Positions 43,871 to 52,627 of a DNA stretch of 64,000 nt are shown here, piece by piece (the stretch's first letter is position 1; the number at the start of each line of letters is the position of its first letter). The DNA is from Salinarimonas ramus. Its GTDB lineage: Bacteria > Pseudomonadota > Alphaproteobacteria > Rhizobiales > Beijerinckiaceae. The notes under the pieces are model-generated. The model saw only the letters and a list, made by a program, of their open reading frames with translations. It did not search any database and was not told the origin of the DNA. The translations under genes were made by a program, and so were the position numbers. The stretch spans positions 1 through 64,000 of the forward strand of contig NZ_BMMF01000009.1 in assembly GCF_014645695.1 (NCBI RefSeq), read 5' to 3'.

Positions 43871-46402
43871 TCACCCGGCGAGCCGGCGCACCAATTGCCC
43901 GCGTCCGCGCGGCGCGGCGCCGAGGCCGCCGACGATGCCGGCTGCGAGGGCGGCGGCGAGGCCGAGCGCGAGCGGGAGCACGAGCGCGACGATGCCCGGC
44001 GCGAAATCGACGCGAAGCCCCGCGCTCGCCAGCCAGAAGCTCCCCGCGAGCCCGGCGCCGCCGCCGACGAGCGCCGCCAGCGCGCCGATCGTCCCGGCTT
44101 CCGCGAGGCGCGCCGCCGCGATCTCCCGGCGCGAGGCGCCCACCAGCGTGAAGGCCAGCGCCTGCCGCTCGCGGGAATCGACGTCGGCGGCGACGATGGC
44201 GGTGAGCGCCAGCGCGCCGACGACGAGGAGGAGCCCGGCGATGGCGAGAGAGGCGAGCCCTGCGCCCTCGACGACGCGGGTGAGGTCGTCGACGATGCGG
44301 CGCACGTCGATGGCCGTGACGCCGGGCGCATCGCGCGCGAGATCGGCGACGAGGGCGTCCACGGCCGCGTCGGTCTCGCCCTCCAACGTCACGATCCAGG
44401 AATGGGGCGCGTCGCGGAACGGCACGGGGGAAGCGACGAGCAGGAATTCCGGGCGGAAGGTGCGGTGGTACTCCATGCGGATATTGGCCACCTCCGCCGT
44501 GAAGGAGCGGCCCAGCACGCTGAAGGTCAGCGTGTCGCCGGGCACGAGGTCGAAAGCCTCCTGCACGTCCTCCTCCGCGGAGACGAGGGGCGGGCCGGCA
44601 TAGTCGACGGGCCACCACGCGCCGCCGAGGAGCTCGGCGCCCGTCGGCTCCGCCGCCCAGGCGAAGGACCGATCTCCGGAGATCACCCAGTCCTTGTCCT
44701 CGCGCACCAGCGCTTCGGCGGCCGGGACGCCGTTCACGGCGGTGATCGTGGCGCGCATGAAGGGCGAGGCCTGCAGGCCGCCGAGAAGCGGGTCGGCCTC
44801 GACGCGCGCCGTCAGCGGCCCGATGCCCGCCTGCTGAACGTCGAGGAGGACGAGATCGGGAATGCGGTCGGGAAGCTCGGCCCGCAACGCCGTATCGAGC
44901 GAGCGCTGCGCGCCGACGACCGCCGTGATCCCGGCGATGCCGATGCCGATGGCGACGGCGCGCATGGCGGCCTTGGCGGGATCGTCGAGCCCCTGCAGCG
45001 CCACGCGGGCGACGAAGCCGCGCGGCTTCACCCGCGCGGCGGCGCGCGCCACGAGCCAGCCGGCGCCGGCGAGAAGCGCCGCCGCGAGGACGAGGCCGAA
45101 AGCGGCGGTGGCGGCGAGGATCTCGTCGGGAAGGCCGAGGATCGCGAGGAGGATCGCCGCGGCGATGGCGGCGGCGCCGAGCGCCGCGTCGCGCGGGCGG
45201 GGCGTCGGGATCGTGTCGGCGCTGCGCATGGCGGCGCCCGGCGGCGTGCGCGCCGCGCCCGACAGCGCGGACGCGCAGGCGCCCGCGATGCCGATGGCGA
45301 GGGTGAGCGCCGCGAGCGCACCCGCCGAGGCGAGCGCCGCCGGCTGCCAGGGCAGGTGGAGCCGCGCGGCGAGGAGGTCCATGAGGACGAACGCGAGCAC
45401 GCCCGCGCCGGCGAGCCCCAGCGCGATGCCGATGCCGGCGGCGATCGCCACCAGGACACCGTGGAGCGCGACGACGAGGCCGGGCTCGGCGCCGGACAGC
45501 CGATAGAGCGCGATGGTGCGCACGCGCCGCCCGATCCAGACCCGCGAGGCCGCCCACGCGCCGGTGAGCCCGATGGCGAGCGCCACCATGGCGGCGATGC
45601 CGAGGAAGGTGGTGACCCGCGCGACCGTCTCGCGTACGCGATCGCCGGCATCCGCCGGGGTCTCGAGCTCCCAGCCGCGCTCGGGCTCCAGCGCGGCGAC
45701 CGCCGCGGCGAGCGCCTGCGCATCGCCGTCATCGGCGCGGAGGCGGTAGCGATAGTCGACGAGCCCCTGCGAGGAGAGGAGGCCTGCGGCACGACCGGCC
45801 GCCTCGGACACGATCACCCGCGGCCCGACGAGGAAGCCCGCGGAGAGCCGGTCGGGCTCTCGCAGGAGCACGGCGCGGATCTCGAACGTGCCGCCGCCGA
45901 GGGTCATCGTGTCGCCCACCGAGAGGCCGAGCCGCGACAGCAGCGCCGGCTCGACGACCGTGCCGGGCAGGCCCTCGCGCTCGGACAGCGCCTCGGCGAG
46001 GGTCGGGACGCCGTCGGCGCTCTGCGCGAGGGCGATCTCGCCGACCAGCGGATAGGCGTCGTCGACCACCTTCGCCTCGACGGGCGTGCGCGCGTCGCCG
46101 GCGATGGCCGTGGAGCGCAGCTCGGAGACCTCCGACAGCGTTCCCAGATCCGCGAGCCGCACCACGAGATCGGCGTCGAGCGGCGCGTTCACCACCTCCA
46201 CGGCGACGTCGCCGCCGAGCATGATGGTGCCGTTCTCCGACAGTGCGCGGGAGAGCCCCGCGCCCAGCATCCACACCGCGCCGAGCATGAAGGCGGCGAT
46301 GGCGACGCAGGCGATGAAGAGGCGCAAGCCGGCGATGCCGGCGGCGAGCTCGGCGCGCACGAGGCGCCGCAACGGCGAGATCCCGGACGAAGCGCCGCTC
46401 AT
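43871..46402 (-). CDS. FtsX/LolE-like ABC transporter permease (YbbP type)
   Basis: Permease of 843 residues with two FtsX modules. Hydrophobic groups lie near 15-45, about 240-400, 420-470 and 725-840, with large periplasmic parts between (about 45-235 and 500-720). This YbbP-like layout belongs to MacB-superfamily mechanotransmission ABC systems, which drive periplasmic work instead of simple import. The ATG overlaps the stop codon of the ATPase gene (ATGA). The substrate is unknown; E. coli ybbAP lies next to a lysophospholipase gene that is absent here. Confidence 0.88.
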   Translation of the reverse strand: MSGASSGISPLRRLVRAELAAGIAGLRLFIACVAIAAFMLGAVWMLGAGLSRALSENGTIMLGGDVAVEVVNAPLDADLVVRLADLGTLSEVSELRSTAIAGDARTPVEAKVVDDAYPLVGEIALAQSADGVPTLAEALSEREGLPGTVVEPALLSRLGLSVGDTMTLGGGTFEIRAVLLREPDRLSAGFLVGPRVIVSEAAGRAAGLLSSQGLVDYRYRLRADDGDAQALAAAVAALEPERGWELETPADAGDRVRETVARVTTFLGIAAMVALAIGLTGAWAASRVWIGRRVRTIALYRLSGAEPGLVVALHGVLVAIAAGIGIALGLAGAGVLAFVLMDLLAARLHLPWQPAALASAGALAALTLAIGIAGACASALSGAARTPPGAAMRSADTIPTPRPRDAALGAAAIAAAILLAILGLPDEILAATAAFGLVLAAALLAGAGWLVARAAARVKPRGFVARVALQGLDDPAKAAMRAVAIGIGIAGITAVVGAQRSLDTALRAELPDRIPDLVLLDVQQAGIGPLTARVEADPLLGGLQASPFMRATITAVNGVPAAEALVREDKDWVISGDRSFAWAAEPTGAELLGGAWWPVDYAGPPLVSAEEDVQEAFDLVPGDTLTFSVLGRSFTAEVANIRMEYHRTFRPEFLLVASPVPFRDAPHSWIVTLEGETDAAVDALVADLARDAPGVTAIDVRRIVDDLTRVVEGAGLASLAIAGLLLVVGALALTAIVAADVDSRERQALAFTLVGASRREIAAARLAEAGTIGALAALVGGGAGLAGSFWLASAGLRVDFAPGIVALVLPLALGLAAALAAGIVGGLGAAPRGRGQLVRRLAG

Positions 46403-47154
46403 CCCCGCGCTCCCGCCGCTACGGGGTCCCGAACCACGCGCTCCTCGACGATGCGCCCCTCGTCGATGGCGACGATGCGGTCGCAAGCCCGCGCCAGCGC
46501 CTCGTCGTGGGTGACGAGGACGAGAGCCGCACCGCTCGCGCGGGTGAGCGAGAACATCACCTGCGCGACATGCTCGCCCGTGCGCCGGTCGAGATTACCG
46601 GTGGGCTCGTCGGCGAGGACGAGACGCGGGCCGGCGACGAAGGCGCGCGCCACGGCGACGCGCTGCTGCTCGCCGCCCGACAGCGAGGAGGGGCGATGCG
46701 ACATGCGGTGCCCGAGCCCGACCTCGCGCAGCATGGCTTGCGCCGCGGCCTCGCCGCCCTCCTCGCCGGCGAGGACGAGAGGCAGCGCCACGTTCTCGAG
46801 CGCGGTCATGGCCGGGACGAGATGATACGCCTGGAAGACGATGCCGATGTCGCGCCGCCTGAGCGCCGTGCGCGTGCGCTCGTCGGCGCTCTCGAGCGCG
46901 GTCCCGAGCACCCGCACGCTCCCCCCGGTGGGCGTCTCGAGCCCGCCCACGACGGCGATGAGCGAGGACTTGCCCGAGCCCGACGGCCCCGTCACCGCGA
47001 CGATCTCCCCCGCCCGCACGGCGAGGTCGACGCCCCGCAGCACCGCGATCTCGCCCTCCGGCGAGGGATAGGAGAGGCGCAGGTCGACGAGGGAGACGAC
47101 GACGTCGGACGGTTTCGCGGGAGAGGGAGGAAACGAGGTCTCGGGAGCGTGCAC
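46399..47154 (-). CDS. ABC transporter ATPase (YbbA/LolD type)
   Basis: ATPase of 251 residues. Walker A GPSGSGKSS, Q-loop FQAYHLVPAMTALENV, signature LSGGEQQRVAVARAF, Walker B VLADEPTGNLD and H-loop THD are all intact. This is the short MacB/LolD/YbbA class. The GTG start at 47154 (HAPETSFPP) has GGAGG about ten bases upstream; the longer open frame is Arg-rich. It is translationally coupled to the permease and divergent from the Panacea gene. Confidence 0.92.
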   Translation of the reverse strand: MHAPETSFPPSPAKPSDVVVSLVDLRLSYPSPEGEIAVLRGVDLAVRAGEIVAVTGPSGSGKSSLIAVVGGLETPTGGSVRVLGTALESADERTRTALRRRDIGIVFQAYHLVPAMTALENVALPLVLAGEEGGEAAAQAMLREVGLGHRMSHRPSSLSGGEQQRVAVARAFVAGPRLVLADEPTGNLDRRTGEHVAQVMFSLTRASGAALVLVTHDEALARACDRIVAIDEGRIVEERVVRDPVAAGARG

Positions 47155-47291
47155 GCGCGGGGGCCTCCGGAAGGGATACGGAGGAGATCTATGCACCCGC
47201 GCCGCCGTGTCGAGCCGGCTACCGGCGGTTCGGCGCACGCGAGGGCCGGCCTCACGCGAGCGTGAACGGGAGGCGAGCAGCGCGCTGGCGA

Positions 47292-47320
47292 TTGCGCCGT
47301 TCGCGGCAGCCACCTATCTT
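47292..47320 (+). promoter_or_regulatory. Promoter of the Panacea pair, leaderless type
   Basis: TTGCGC (47292-47297) and TATCTT (47315-47320) are 17 bases apart. Only six bases separate the -10 box from the ATG at 47327, and no ribosome binding site fits between. Transcription should thus begin at or next to the start codon. Confidence 0.55.
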
Positions 47321-47326
47321 GACCGC

Positions 47327-47854
47327 ATGATCCGCTTCAAGTTCGCGCCCGACAAGGCCTACGCGGCCTTGCACATGATGGTGGACGCCCATTCCGGCAT
47401 CGATCTGCATGCCGCGCTGAAGGCGTGCTACTTCGCGGACAAGACGCATTTGAACGCGCACTATCGCCCGATCTTCGGCGCGACCTACCGCGCCATGCGC
47501 TTCGGCCCGGTGCCGCTCGAGATCTACGAGATGGCGAAGGGCGAATCGCTGTGGCTCGCGGAGCTGGAGGTCGACGGGGTGCCTTGGTCGCTCGAAGGAT
47601 ATCGCCTGCAGCGCAGGGTCGCCCAGCAGGTCGACACGTCCCCGCTCTCGCCCAGCAACCTCGAGCACCTTCGAGCGGGTCTCGATCTGTCGCTCTCGAT
47701 GAGCTTCACCGAGCGCACGGCGGCGACGCACGGCGCGGATTGGCAGGCCGCCGAGCTCGGCCTGATGCAGTACGAGGACATGCTGGAGGAGCGCCCGGAG
47801 AAGAGCGAGATCATCGCCTCGCTCCGGGAGAAAGCCCGCTTCATGAGGCTCTGA
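47327..47854 (+). CDS. Panacea (DUF4065) domain protein, probable antitoxin
   Basis: Protein of 175 residues. The Panacea/SocA fold shows in KAYAALHMMVDAHSGIDLHAALKACYFADKTHLNAHYRPIFGATYRAMRFGPVP and the later helices. In this family the ALHKLLYFADK...YG..I.G..Y.A...GPVP pattern is the hallmark. Panacea proteins neutralise many unrelated toxins by direct contact, and SocA is an adaptor for ClpXP. The next gene starts one base after the stop, which is the normal gene order of such pairs. The start at 47327 is the only ATG giving the domain its full N-terminus; upstream frame is Arg-rich. It is apparently leaderless. Confidence 0.82.
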   Translation: MIRFKFAPDKAYAALHMMVDAHSGIDLHAALKACYFADKTHLNAHYRPIFGATYRAMRFGPVPLEIYEMAKGESLWLAELEVDGVPWSLEGYRLQRRVAQQVDTSPLSPSNLEHLRAGLDLSLSMSFTERTAATHGADWQAAELGLMQYEDMLEERPEKSEIIASLREKARFMRL

Positions 47855-47855
47855 C

Positions 47856-48221
47856 GTGAGCCTCATCAGACCGAGGCAGGTCATCGTCATACCGGACGAC
47901 ACGGTGCGGCCGCCCAAGCCGAAGATGGTGGCCTGCGTCGAGCCGACGCTCGGGCTCTTCTACAGGATCAATACCAAGCGATGGCCGCCGGCCGTCAAGC
48001 TGGTGCGCGATCCGCTGCATCCGTTCCTCGACCACGACAGCTATCTCGAATGCGGCGATCCGCTGGAGCTGGACGACTACATCGTCGACGCCAGCCTGCG
48101 CCGCAACGGCGTCGTGGGCGAGGTCCATCGAAGCCTGAGCAACGAGATCGTCGGACTGCTCGCCCTGGCGACGACGCTGCGCGAAGGCGATCGCCGGAAG
48201 ATCATCGAGGCTCTCTCCTGA
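47856..48221 (+). CDS. Unassigned small protein, probable toxin partner of the Panacea protein
   Basis: Protein of 121 residues with a GTG start one base after the previous stop. It is unlike any toxin I can name with confidence. The first half reads as short beta strands (RQVIVIPDDTV, PKMVACVEPTLGLFYRINT), recalling the SH3-like barrel of MazF/PemK or Kid proteins. It goes on with HDSYLECGDPLELDDYIVDASL, a region with several acidic and His residues, and ends in a helix (EIVGLLALATTLREGDRRKII). The gene order and tight coupling suggest a toxin. The MazF likeness is inference from pattern only; a structure prediction would test it. Confidence 0.6.
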   Translation: MSLIRPRQVIVIPDDTVRPPKPKMVACVEPTLGLFYRINTKRWPPAVKLVRDPLHPFLDHDSYLECGDPLELDDYIVDASLRRNGVVGEVHRSLSNEIVGLLALATTLREGDRRKIIEALS

Positions 48222-48252
48222 GAGGATCGCCTCCCTTCCCGCACCTTCTCCC

Positions 48253-49281
48253 TCACACGGTCCGCGTCACCTTCGCGAGGTGCGACGGGGCGTCCGGGTC
48301 GTGGCCGCGGGCGCGGGCGGCTTGCTCGATCACGCGGTAGAAAGCGCACAAGGCCACGAGCGGATCGAGGAGCGGGGCGCCGGTCGCGGCGGTGCGCAGG
48401 CCCCCGTGCGAGGGGTCGGCCACGGGGCCGACGACGCGCACCTGCGCGCCCTGGCCGGCGAGCCCGTCGAGGGCGCGCTCGCTCGCGGCGCGTGCGGCGT
48501 CGTCCGCGACGAAGGCGAGGACGGGGAAGCCCGCGGCGACGAGCTGCTTGGGCCCGTGCTGCACCTCTGCGAGCGAGATCGCCTCGGCATGGAGCGCGGC
48601 CGTCTCCTTGGCCTTGAGCGCCGCCTCGCGGGCGACGCCGTAGCCCGGCCCGCGGCCGAGCACGAAGAGCGAGCGCGCCGCCACGAGCCCTTCGACGAGC
48701 CCCTCGACGTCGCCCTCGCTCGGCGCGGCGAGCGCCTCCGGCAGGGCCGCGAGCCCGGCTGCGAGGGTCGCGTCCCCCGAGGCGGCGGCGACGATGCCGG
48801 CGAGGAGCGCGGCGGATGCGAGGCAGGTCTTGGTGGCCGCGACGCTCTTCTCCTCCCCCGCGTGCAGCGGCACGACGAGGTCGGCGCCCGCGGCGAGCGG
48901 GCTGTCGGCGACGTTGACGAGGGCGATCGTCGTCGCCCCGCCTTCCCGGGCCGCCTTCTGCAGCGCGATGATGTCCGGGCTCGCGCCCGATTGCGAGACG
49001 GAGATATGCACCGCCCCCTCGAGCCGCAGCCGCGCCCCGTAGGCGGAGGCGACGGAGGGGCCGATCGAGGCGACGGGGATGCCGAGCACGATGGCGCTGA
49101 GATACTCGAAGACGCTCACCGCGTTGTCGGAGGAGCCGCGGGCGGCGGTGGTGATCAGCGGCGGCGGCGCATCGGCGAGGCGCCGGCCGATGCGCGCCAG
49201 CGTCTCGCGCTCGCACGCGAGGGCGCGGGCGACGACCGCGGACGCCTCGTCGGTCTCGGCGCGCATCAGGCTCGTCGTCAT
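48253..49281 (-). CDS. SIS-domain sugar isomerase/deaminase (NagB-II or GlmS-C like)
   Basis: Protein of 342 residues made of two SIS domains (about 35-170 and 200-335) and no glutaminase domain. Phosphosugar-binding Ser/Thr sites: ARGSSDNAV (48-56) and SQSGASPDII (near 96-105). The catalytic stretch KAKETAALHAEAISLAEVQHGP is like that of GlmS and of the SIS-type glucosamine-6-phosphate deaminase NagB-II. It would turn an amino-sugar phosphate into fructose-6-phosphate and ammonia; an Amadori-sugar deglycase (FrlB/FraB type) is the main alternative. It is last in the ROK-led leftward operon; its ATG overlaps the stop of the DMT gene. Confidence 0.82.
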   Translation of the reverse strand: MTTSLMRAETDEASAVVARALACERETLARIGRRLADAPPPLITTAARGSSDNAVSVFEYLSAIVLGIPVASIGPSVASAYGARLRLEGAVHISVSQSGASPDIIALQKAAREGGATTIALVNVADSPLAAGADLVVPLHAGEEKSVAATKTCLASAALLAGIVAAASGDATLAAGLAALPEALAAPSEGDVEGLVEGLVAARSLFVLGRGPGYGVAREAALKAKETAALHAEAISLAEVQHGPKQLVAAGFPVLAFVADDAARAASERALDGLAGQGAQVRVVGPVADPSHGGLRTAATGAPLLDPLVALCAFYRVIEQAARARGHDPDAPSHLAKVTRTV

Positions 49282-50183
49282 CGGCTCTCTCCGTCGGCTT
49301 TCGGTGGGGGCGAGGATGCTCTGCGGGCGGTGCGCGCGTCGAGATGCAGGATCACGACGATGAGCGCCGCGCCCGCCACCATGCCCCAGGTCGGCCGCTC
49401 CCCGAAGACGAGATAGCCCGTCGCGGCGGAGAAGACGATCGACAGGTAGCCGATCGGCGCGAGCACGCTCGCGGGTGCGGCCCGGTAGGCGCGCAAGAAG
49501 CAATATTGGCCGGCCTGCGCGAGGAGCCCCGCGCACACGATCGCCGGCAGGTCGTCGGGCGAGAGCGCCACCCAGGCCGCGCCGGCGAAGGGCGCGGTGA
49601 GGATCGCGAGGCCCAGCGTATAGAACACCATCATCACGGTGGGGCTCTCCGTGCGCAGCGCCCGCGTCTGCACTGCGGCGAGCGAGCCGAACAGCACCGA
49701 GGCGCCCGCCGCGAGAAGGCCCACGTTCCACACGGCGCCGGAGGGCGCGATCATCACGACGACGGCGCCGAGCGCTGCTATCGCGTAGAGCCAGCGCGCC
49801 CGCATTACGCGCTCGCCGAGCAGCAGCACCGCGAGCGTCATGGCGACGAGGGGGCGGGTGAAGCCGATGGCCGTCACCAGCGCCAGCGGCAGCGCGGCGA
49901 GCGCGGCGAAATTGCCGGTGAGCGCCGCCGCGTTGCACGCGACGCGGAAGGCGTGGCGCCCCGCGCGGCGCGTGCCGATCACCTCGGCGCGATGGCGCCA
50001 GACGAGGGGCGCGATGGCGACGAGCCCGATCGTCGCGCGCAGGAACACGAGCTGCACCGCCGGATAGGTCGCGCCCTGCGCCTTGACGATCGCCGCCATG
50101 ATCGACACGAGCGTCATGTCGGCGAGGAGCCAGGCGATGCCCGCCCGGCTCTCGTCGGCGCTCTCGCTCGCGAGGCTCGCCAT
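49278..50183 (-). CDS. EamA/DMT-family transporter
   Basis: Membrane protein of 301 residues, about ten hydrophobic segments in two EamA repeats. Typical: VFLRATIGLVAIAPLVW, ALTGNFAALAALPLALVTAIGFTRPLVAMTLAVLLLGERV and the second repeat ending in VFGERPTWGMVAGAALIV. It lies between the deacetylase (five-base gap) and the SIS gene (overlap), so it belongs to this operon and may export a by-product or carry the sugar. Unrelated in detail to the DMT gene near 11 kb. Confidence 0.87.
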   Translation of the reverse strand: MASLASESADESRAGIAWLLADMTLVSIMAAIVKAQGATYPAVQLVFLRATIGLVAIAPLVWRHRAEVIGTRRAGRHAFRVACNAAALTGNFAALAALPLALVTAIGFTRPLVAMTLAVLLLGERVMRARWLYAIAALGAVVVMIAPSGAVWNVGLLAAGASVLFGSLAAVQTRALRTESPTVMMVFYTLGLAILTAPFAGAAWVALSPDDLPAIVCAGLLAQAGQYCFLRAYRAAPASVLAPIGYLSIVFSAATGYLVFGERPTWGMVAGAALIVVILHLDARTARRASSPPPKADGESR

Positions 50184-50188
50184 CGCTG

Positions 50189-52606
50189 TCAGGAGGCCGG
50201 CTGGACGAGGTTCGCCATCAGCCGGAAGGCACCGGGGACGAGCCGGTCGAGCTGGTGGTGCAGGACGAGGCTCGTGTGCGTGTGGCGCCCGCGCCCGATC
50301 CGCGCCGAGACGAGCGCCCCGTCGAGCGGCGCCTCGCCGGGATCGTTCATGGCGAGCAGCGGCTCGTAGGCGGGATCGCGCTCGGCGGCGAAATAGAGCC
50401 CGCGCTCCTTGTCCCAGCCCTCCCAATCGGCGGGTCCGATGCGGTTGGGGCCGGCGAGGAGCGGGTGGTCGGGCGCGCGCACGGTGACGGGCGCGGCCGG
50501 GTTCGTCACCCGCCAGCGCAGCGACGGCGAGCCGATGGCGAGCGGGCGCGGCGGCGTCGCGGCCGGGTCCCAGGCGTCGCTCGGGCGATGGTAGAGCGTC
50601 ACGAGATGCCCGCCGCCCTCGACGAAGGCGTGGAGGCGCGCCGTCGCCGCCGTGAGATCGGGACGCAGCTTGAAGGCGAAGATTCCCACCACGATCGTCG
50701 TGAAGCGGGTCAGGTCGCCGGCGAGATCCGCGGCGGTGAGCATGGCGACGTCGAGCCCCATGCGCTCGAGCCACGTCCCCACCCGGTCGGCGCCACCGCC
50801 GACATAGCCGATCCGCGCACCTTCGGGGAGCGCGAGGTCGAGGGCGATGAGGCGCAACATAGCCGGCTCACGATAGGCGGTCGCGCCGATATGCGGGTAG
50901 CGGATCGGGGTGATCCGCCAGGCCGGGCCCGCGTCCGTACGAGCGGGGAATTGGTGGAGGCCGGGCCGGAGATCCCCGCTCGCTTCGATGCGCAGGCGGC
51001 CCTCGCCGCCGGTGACGCGGAAGCCCTCCGGCGTGTCGAGGGCGATCTCCGGCCCCTCGACGGAGATCGCCCAGGCGCGCCTGGGATCGGCGAGCGGCGC
51101 GATGATCGCATCCGGCGAGAGCGCGACGGAGGACGTCGGGGCGATGGCGAAGGCGTCCGCGAGATCGAGGCGCGCTTTCGCGCGACGCCCGCCGATCGTC
51201 GCTTCGATCGTTGGGACGAGGGGGCCGTTGCCGCCGATCGCGTTCCAGTCCGGCGGGTAGAGCGGCGAGAGCGGCGCGTCCTGCGCGGCCGCGAGGGCGA
51301 AGCGGAAGGCCGCGTCGCCGTCCTCGTCCCGCTGCCGCTCGGCGGAGAGGCCCGCCGGCGTCTCGACGGTGACGGCGATCTCCTCCGCCGCACCGGTCTC
51401 CGCGACGCGGACGTCGAGCCTTCCGCTCTCCCCCGGCGCGAGGCGGGCCGGCCGCGCCTGCGCTGAGACGACGAGCCCGCTCGCCTCGACGAGGGCGGCG
51501 TCGAGCGCGAGCGCGGTGCGCTCTAGGCGATGGCCGTGCAGCATGAGGAAGCCCGCATCCGCGTCCGCACGCGCCCGGTCGAGAGCGCCCGCCGCGGCGG
51601 CGAGCGCCTCGACGATCCGCGCGCGATCGGGGAAGGCGGCGAGCGCCGCATCGATGGCGTAGCGCGCCGCCACGAGATCGCGGGCGGCGGCCTCCGTTCC
51701 CGCGAGCGGGGCGAGATCGGCGAGCGTCGCGGGAAGGCCGTCGAGGAGATGCGCCTCGTGCGCCCCCGCTCCGGCGGGTCCCTCGACGAGGTGGAGCGCG
51801 TAGGCGCGCCGCGCCGTGTCGCGGAAGGCGCCCATGCCCTGGCTCGCATGGTAGAAGCGCGAATATTCGCCGATGCGGTCGTATTCCGCACCGCTGATCG
51901 GCTCGCGGCCGGGGATGGCAATGCGCAGCGTCTGCGCCGGCGGCGGGGTCTCGTCGTCGTAGGTGTCGCCGCCGCCGGACCAGGCGGGGAGATAGGCCTT
52001 CGTCACGCGCCAGGGCGCGAGCCCGTCGAGCGCATGCTCGGGATGAGCCTCCGGGTCCGCCGCGACCGGGATCGCGGCGAGCGCCGCACGGGTCATGGCG
52101 CGGTGGTGCCCGTGCTGGCCCGGCACGTCGAGGAAGGTCGGCAGCACGATGTCGGGGCGCCAGCGCCGATAGGCGCGCACCAGCCGCTCGACGATGCGCG
52201 CCTCGCCCCAGCGCGACAGCGTGTCGTCGCCGTTCTTCGAGAAGCCGAAATCGTGCACCGGATCGCCCGGCCCGTGCCCGAGCCACACGACGTCCGCGTC
52301 GAGCTCGCGGGCGGCCTCCTCCATCTCGCGGGTGCGCAGGACGCCGAGCGCGCCGACGCGCTCGGGCCCGAGCGCGTTCTGCCCGCCCTCGCCGCGGGTG
52401 GAGCAGGCGACGGCGACGGAAAGCCCCATCCCGTAGCGCAGATAGGCGAGGAGGCCGGAATGCTCGTCGTCGGGATGCGCACCCGTGTTCATGAAGGCGC
52501 ACACGCCGCGAAGCCGAGAGAGGCGGCGGTGCAGGCGCAGGATCGCCGGGTCCGCCCTGTCGCGGGCGAGGCGCTCACGGGCGCTCGGTTCGGGGAGGCT
52601 GGTCAT
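50189..52606 (-). CDS. Large PIG-L family deacetylase with C-terminal extra domains
   Basis: Protein of 805 residues. The N-terminal 270 residues are a PIG-L/LmbE zinc deacetylase: the metal motif AHPDDE (near 43-48) lies in NTGAHPDDEHSGLLAYLRYG, and the third ligand is probably in GQHGHHRAMTRAA. Relatives remove the N-acetyl group from GlcNAc-type sugars, as in mycothiol and bacillithiol synthesis. The following 530 residues hold beta-rich segments (about 390-560) and an alpha/beta part (about 590-800, ALPEGARIGYVGGGADRVGTWLERMGLDVAMLTAADL) that recalls a glutamine-amidotransferase-like fold. No signal peptide, so it works in the cytoplasm. Confidence 0.85.
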   Translation of the reverse strand: MTSLPEPSARERLARDRADPAILRLHRRLSRLRGVCAFMNTGAHPDDEHSGLLAYLRYGMGLSVAVACSTRGEGGQNALGPERVGALGVLRTREMEEAARELDADVVWLGHGPGDPVHDFGFSKNGDDTLSRWGEARIVERLVRAYRRWRPDIVLPTFLDVPGQHGHHRAMTRAALAAIPVAADPEAHPEHALDGLAPWRVTKAYLPAWSGGGDTYDDETPPPAQTLRIAIPGREPISGAEYDRIGEYSRFYHASQGMGAFRDTARRAYALHLVEGPAGAGAHEAHLLDGLPATLADLAPLAGTEAAARDLVAARYAIDAALAAFPDRARIVEALAAAAGALDRARADADAGFLMLHGHRLERTALALDAALVEASGLVVSAQARPARLAPGESGRLDVRVAETGAAEEIAVTVETPAGLSAERQRDEDGDAAFRFALAAAQDAPLSPLYPPDWNAIGGNGPLVPTIEATIGGRRAKARLDLADAFAIAPTSSVALSPDAIIAPLADPRRAWAISVEGPEIALDTPEGFRVTGGEGRLRIEASGDLRPGLHQFPARTDAGPAWRITPIRYPHIGATAYREPAMLRLIALDLALPEGARIGYVGGGADRVGTWLERMGLDVAMLTAADLAGDLTRFTTIVVGIFAFKLRPDLTAATARLHAFVEGGGHLVTLYHRPSDAWDPAATPPRPLAIGSPSLRWRVTNPAAPVTVRAPDHPLLAGPNRIGPADWEGWDKERGLYFAAERDPAYEPLLAMNDPGEAPLDGALVSARIGRGRHTHTSLVLHHQLDRLVPGAFRLMANLVQPAS

Positions 52607-52627
52607 GTGGGGGCGACCTTCTCGTTC

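Noticed and set aside
43796-46825. Open frame of 1009 codons on the plus strand
   Set aside because: It is the complement of the FtsX-like permease and ATPase genes, very rich in Arg, Glu, Asp and Gly.
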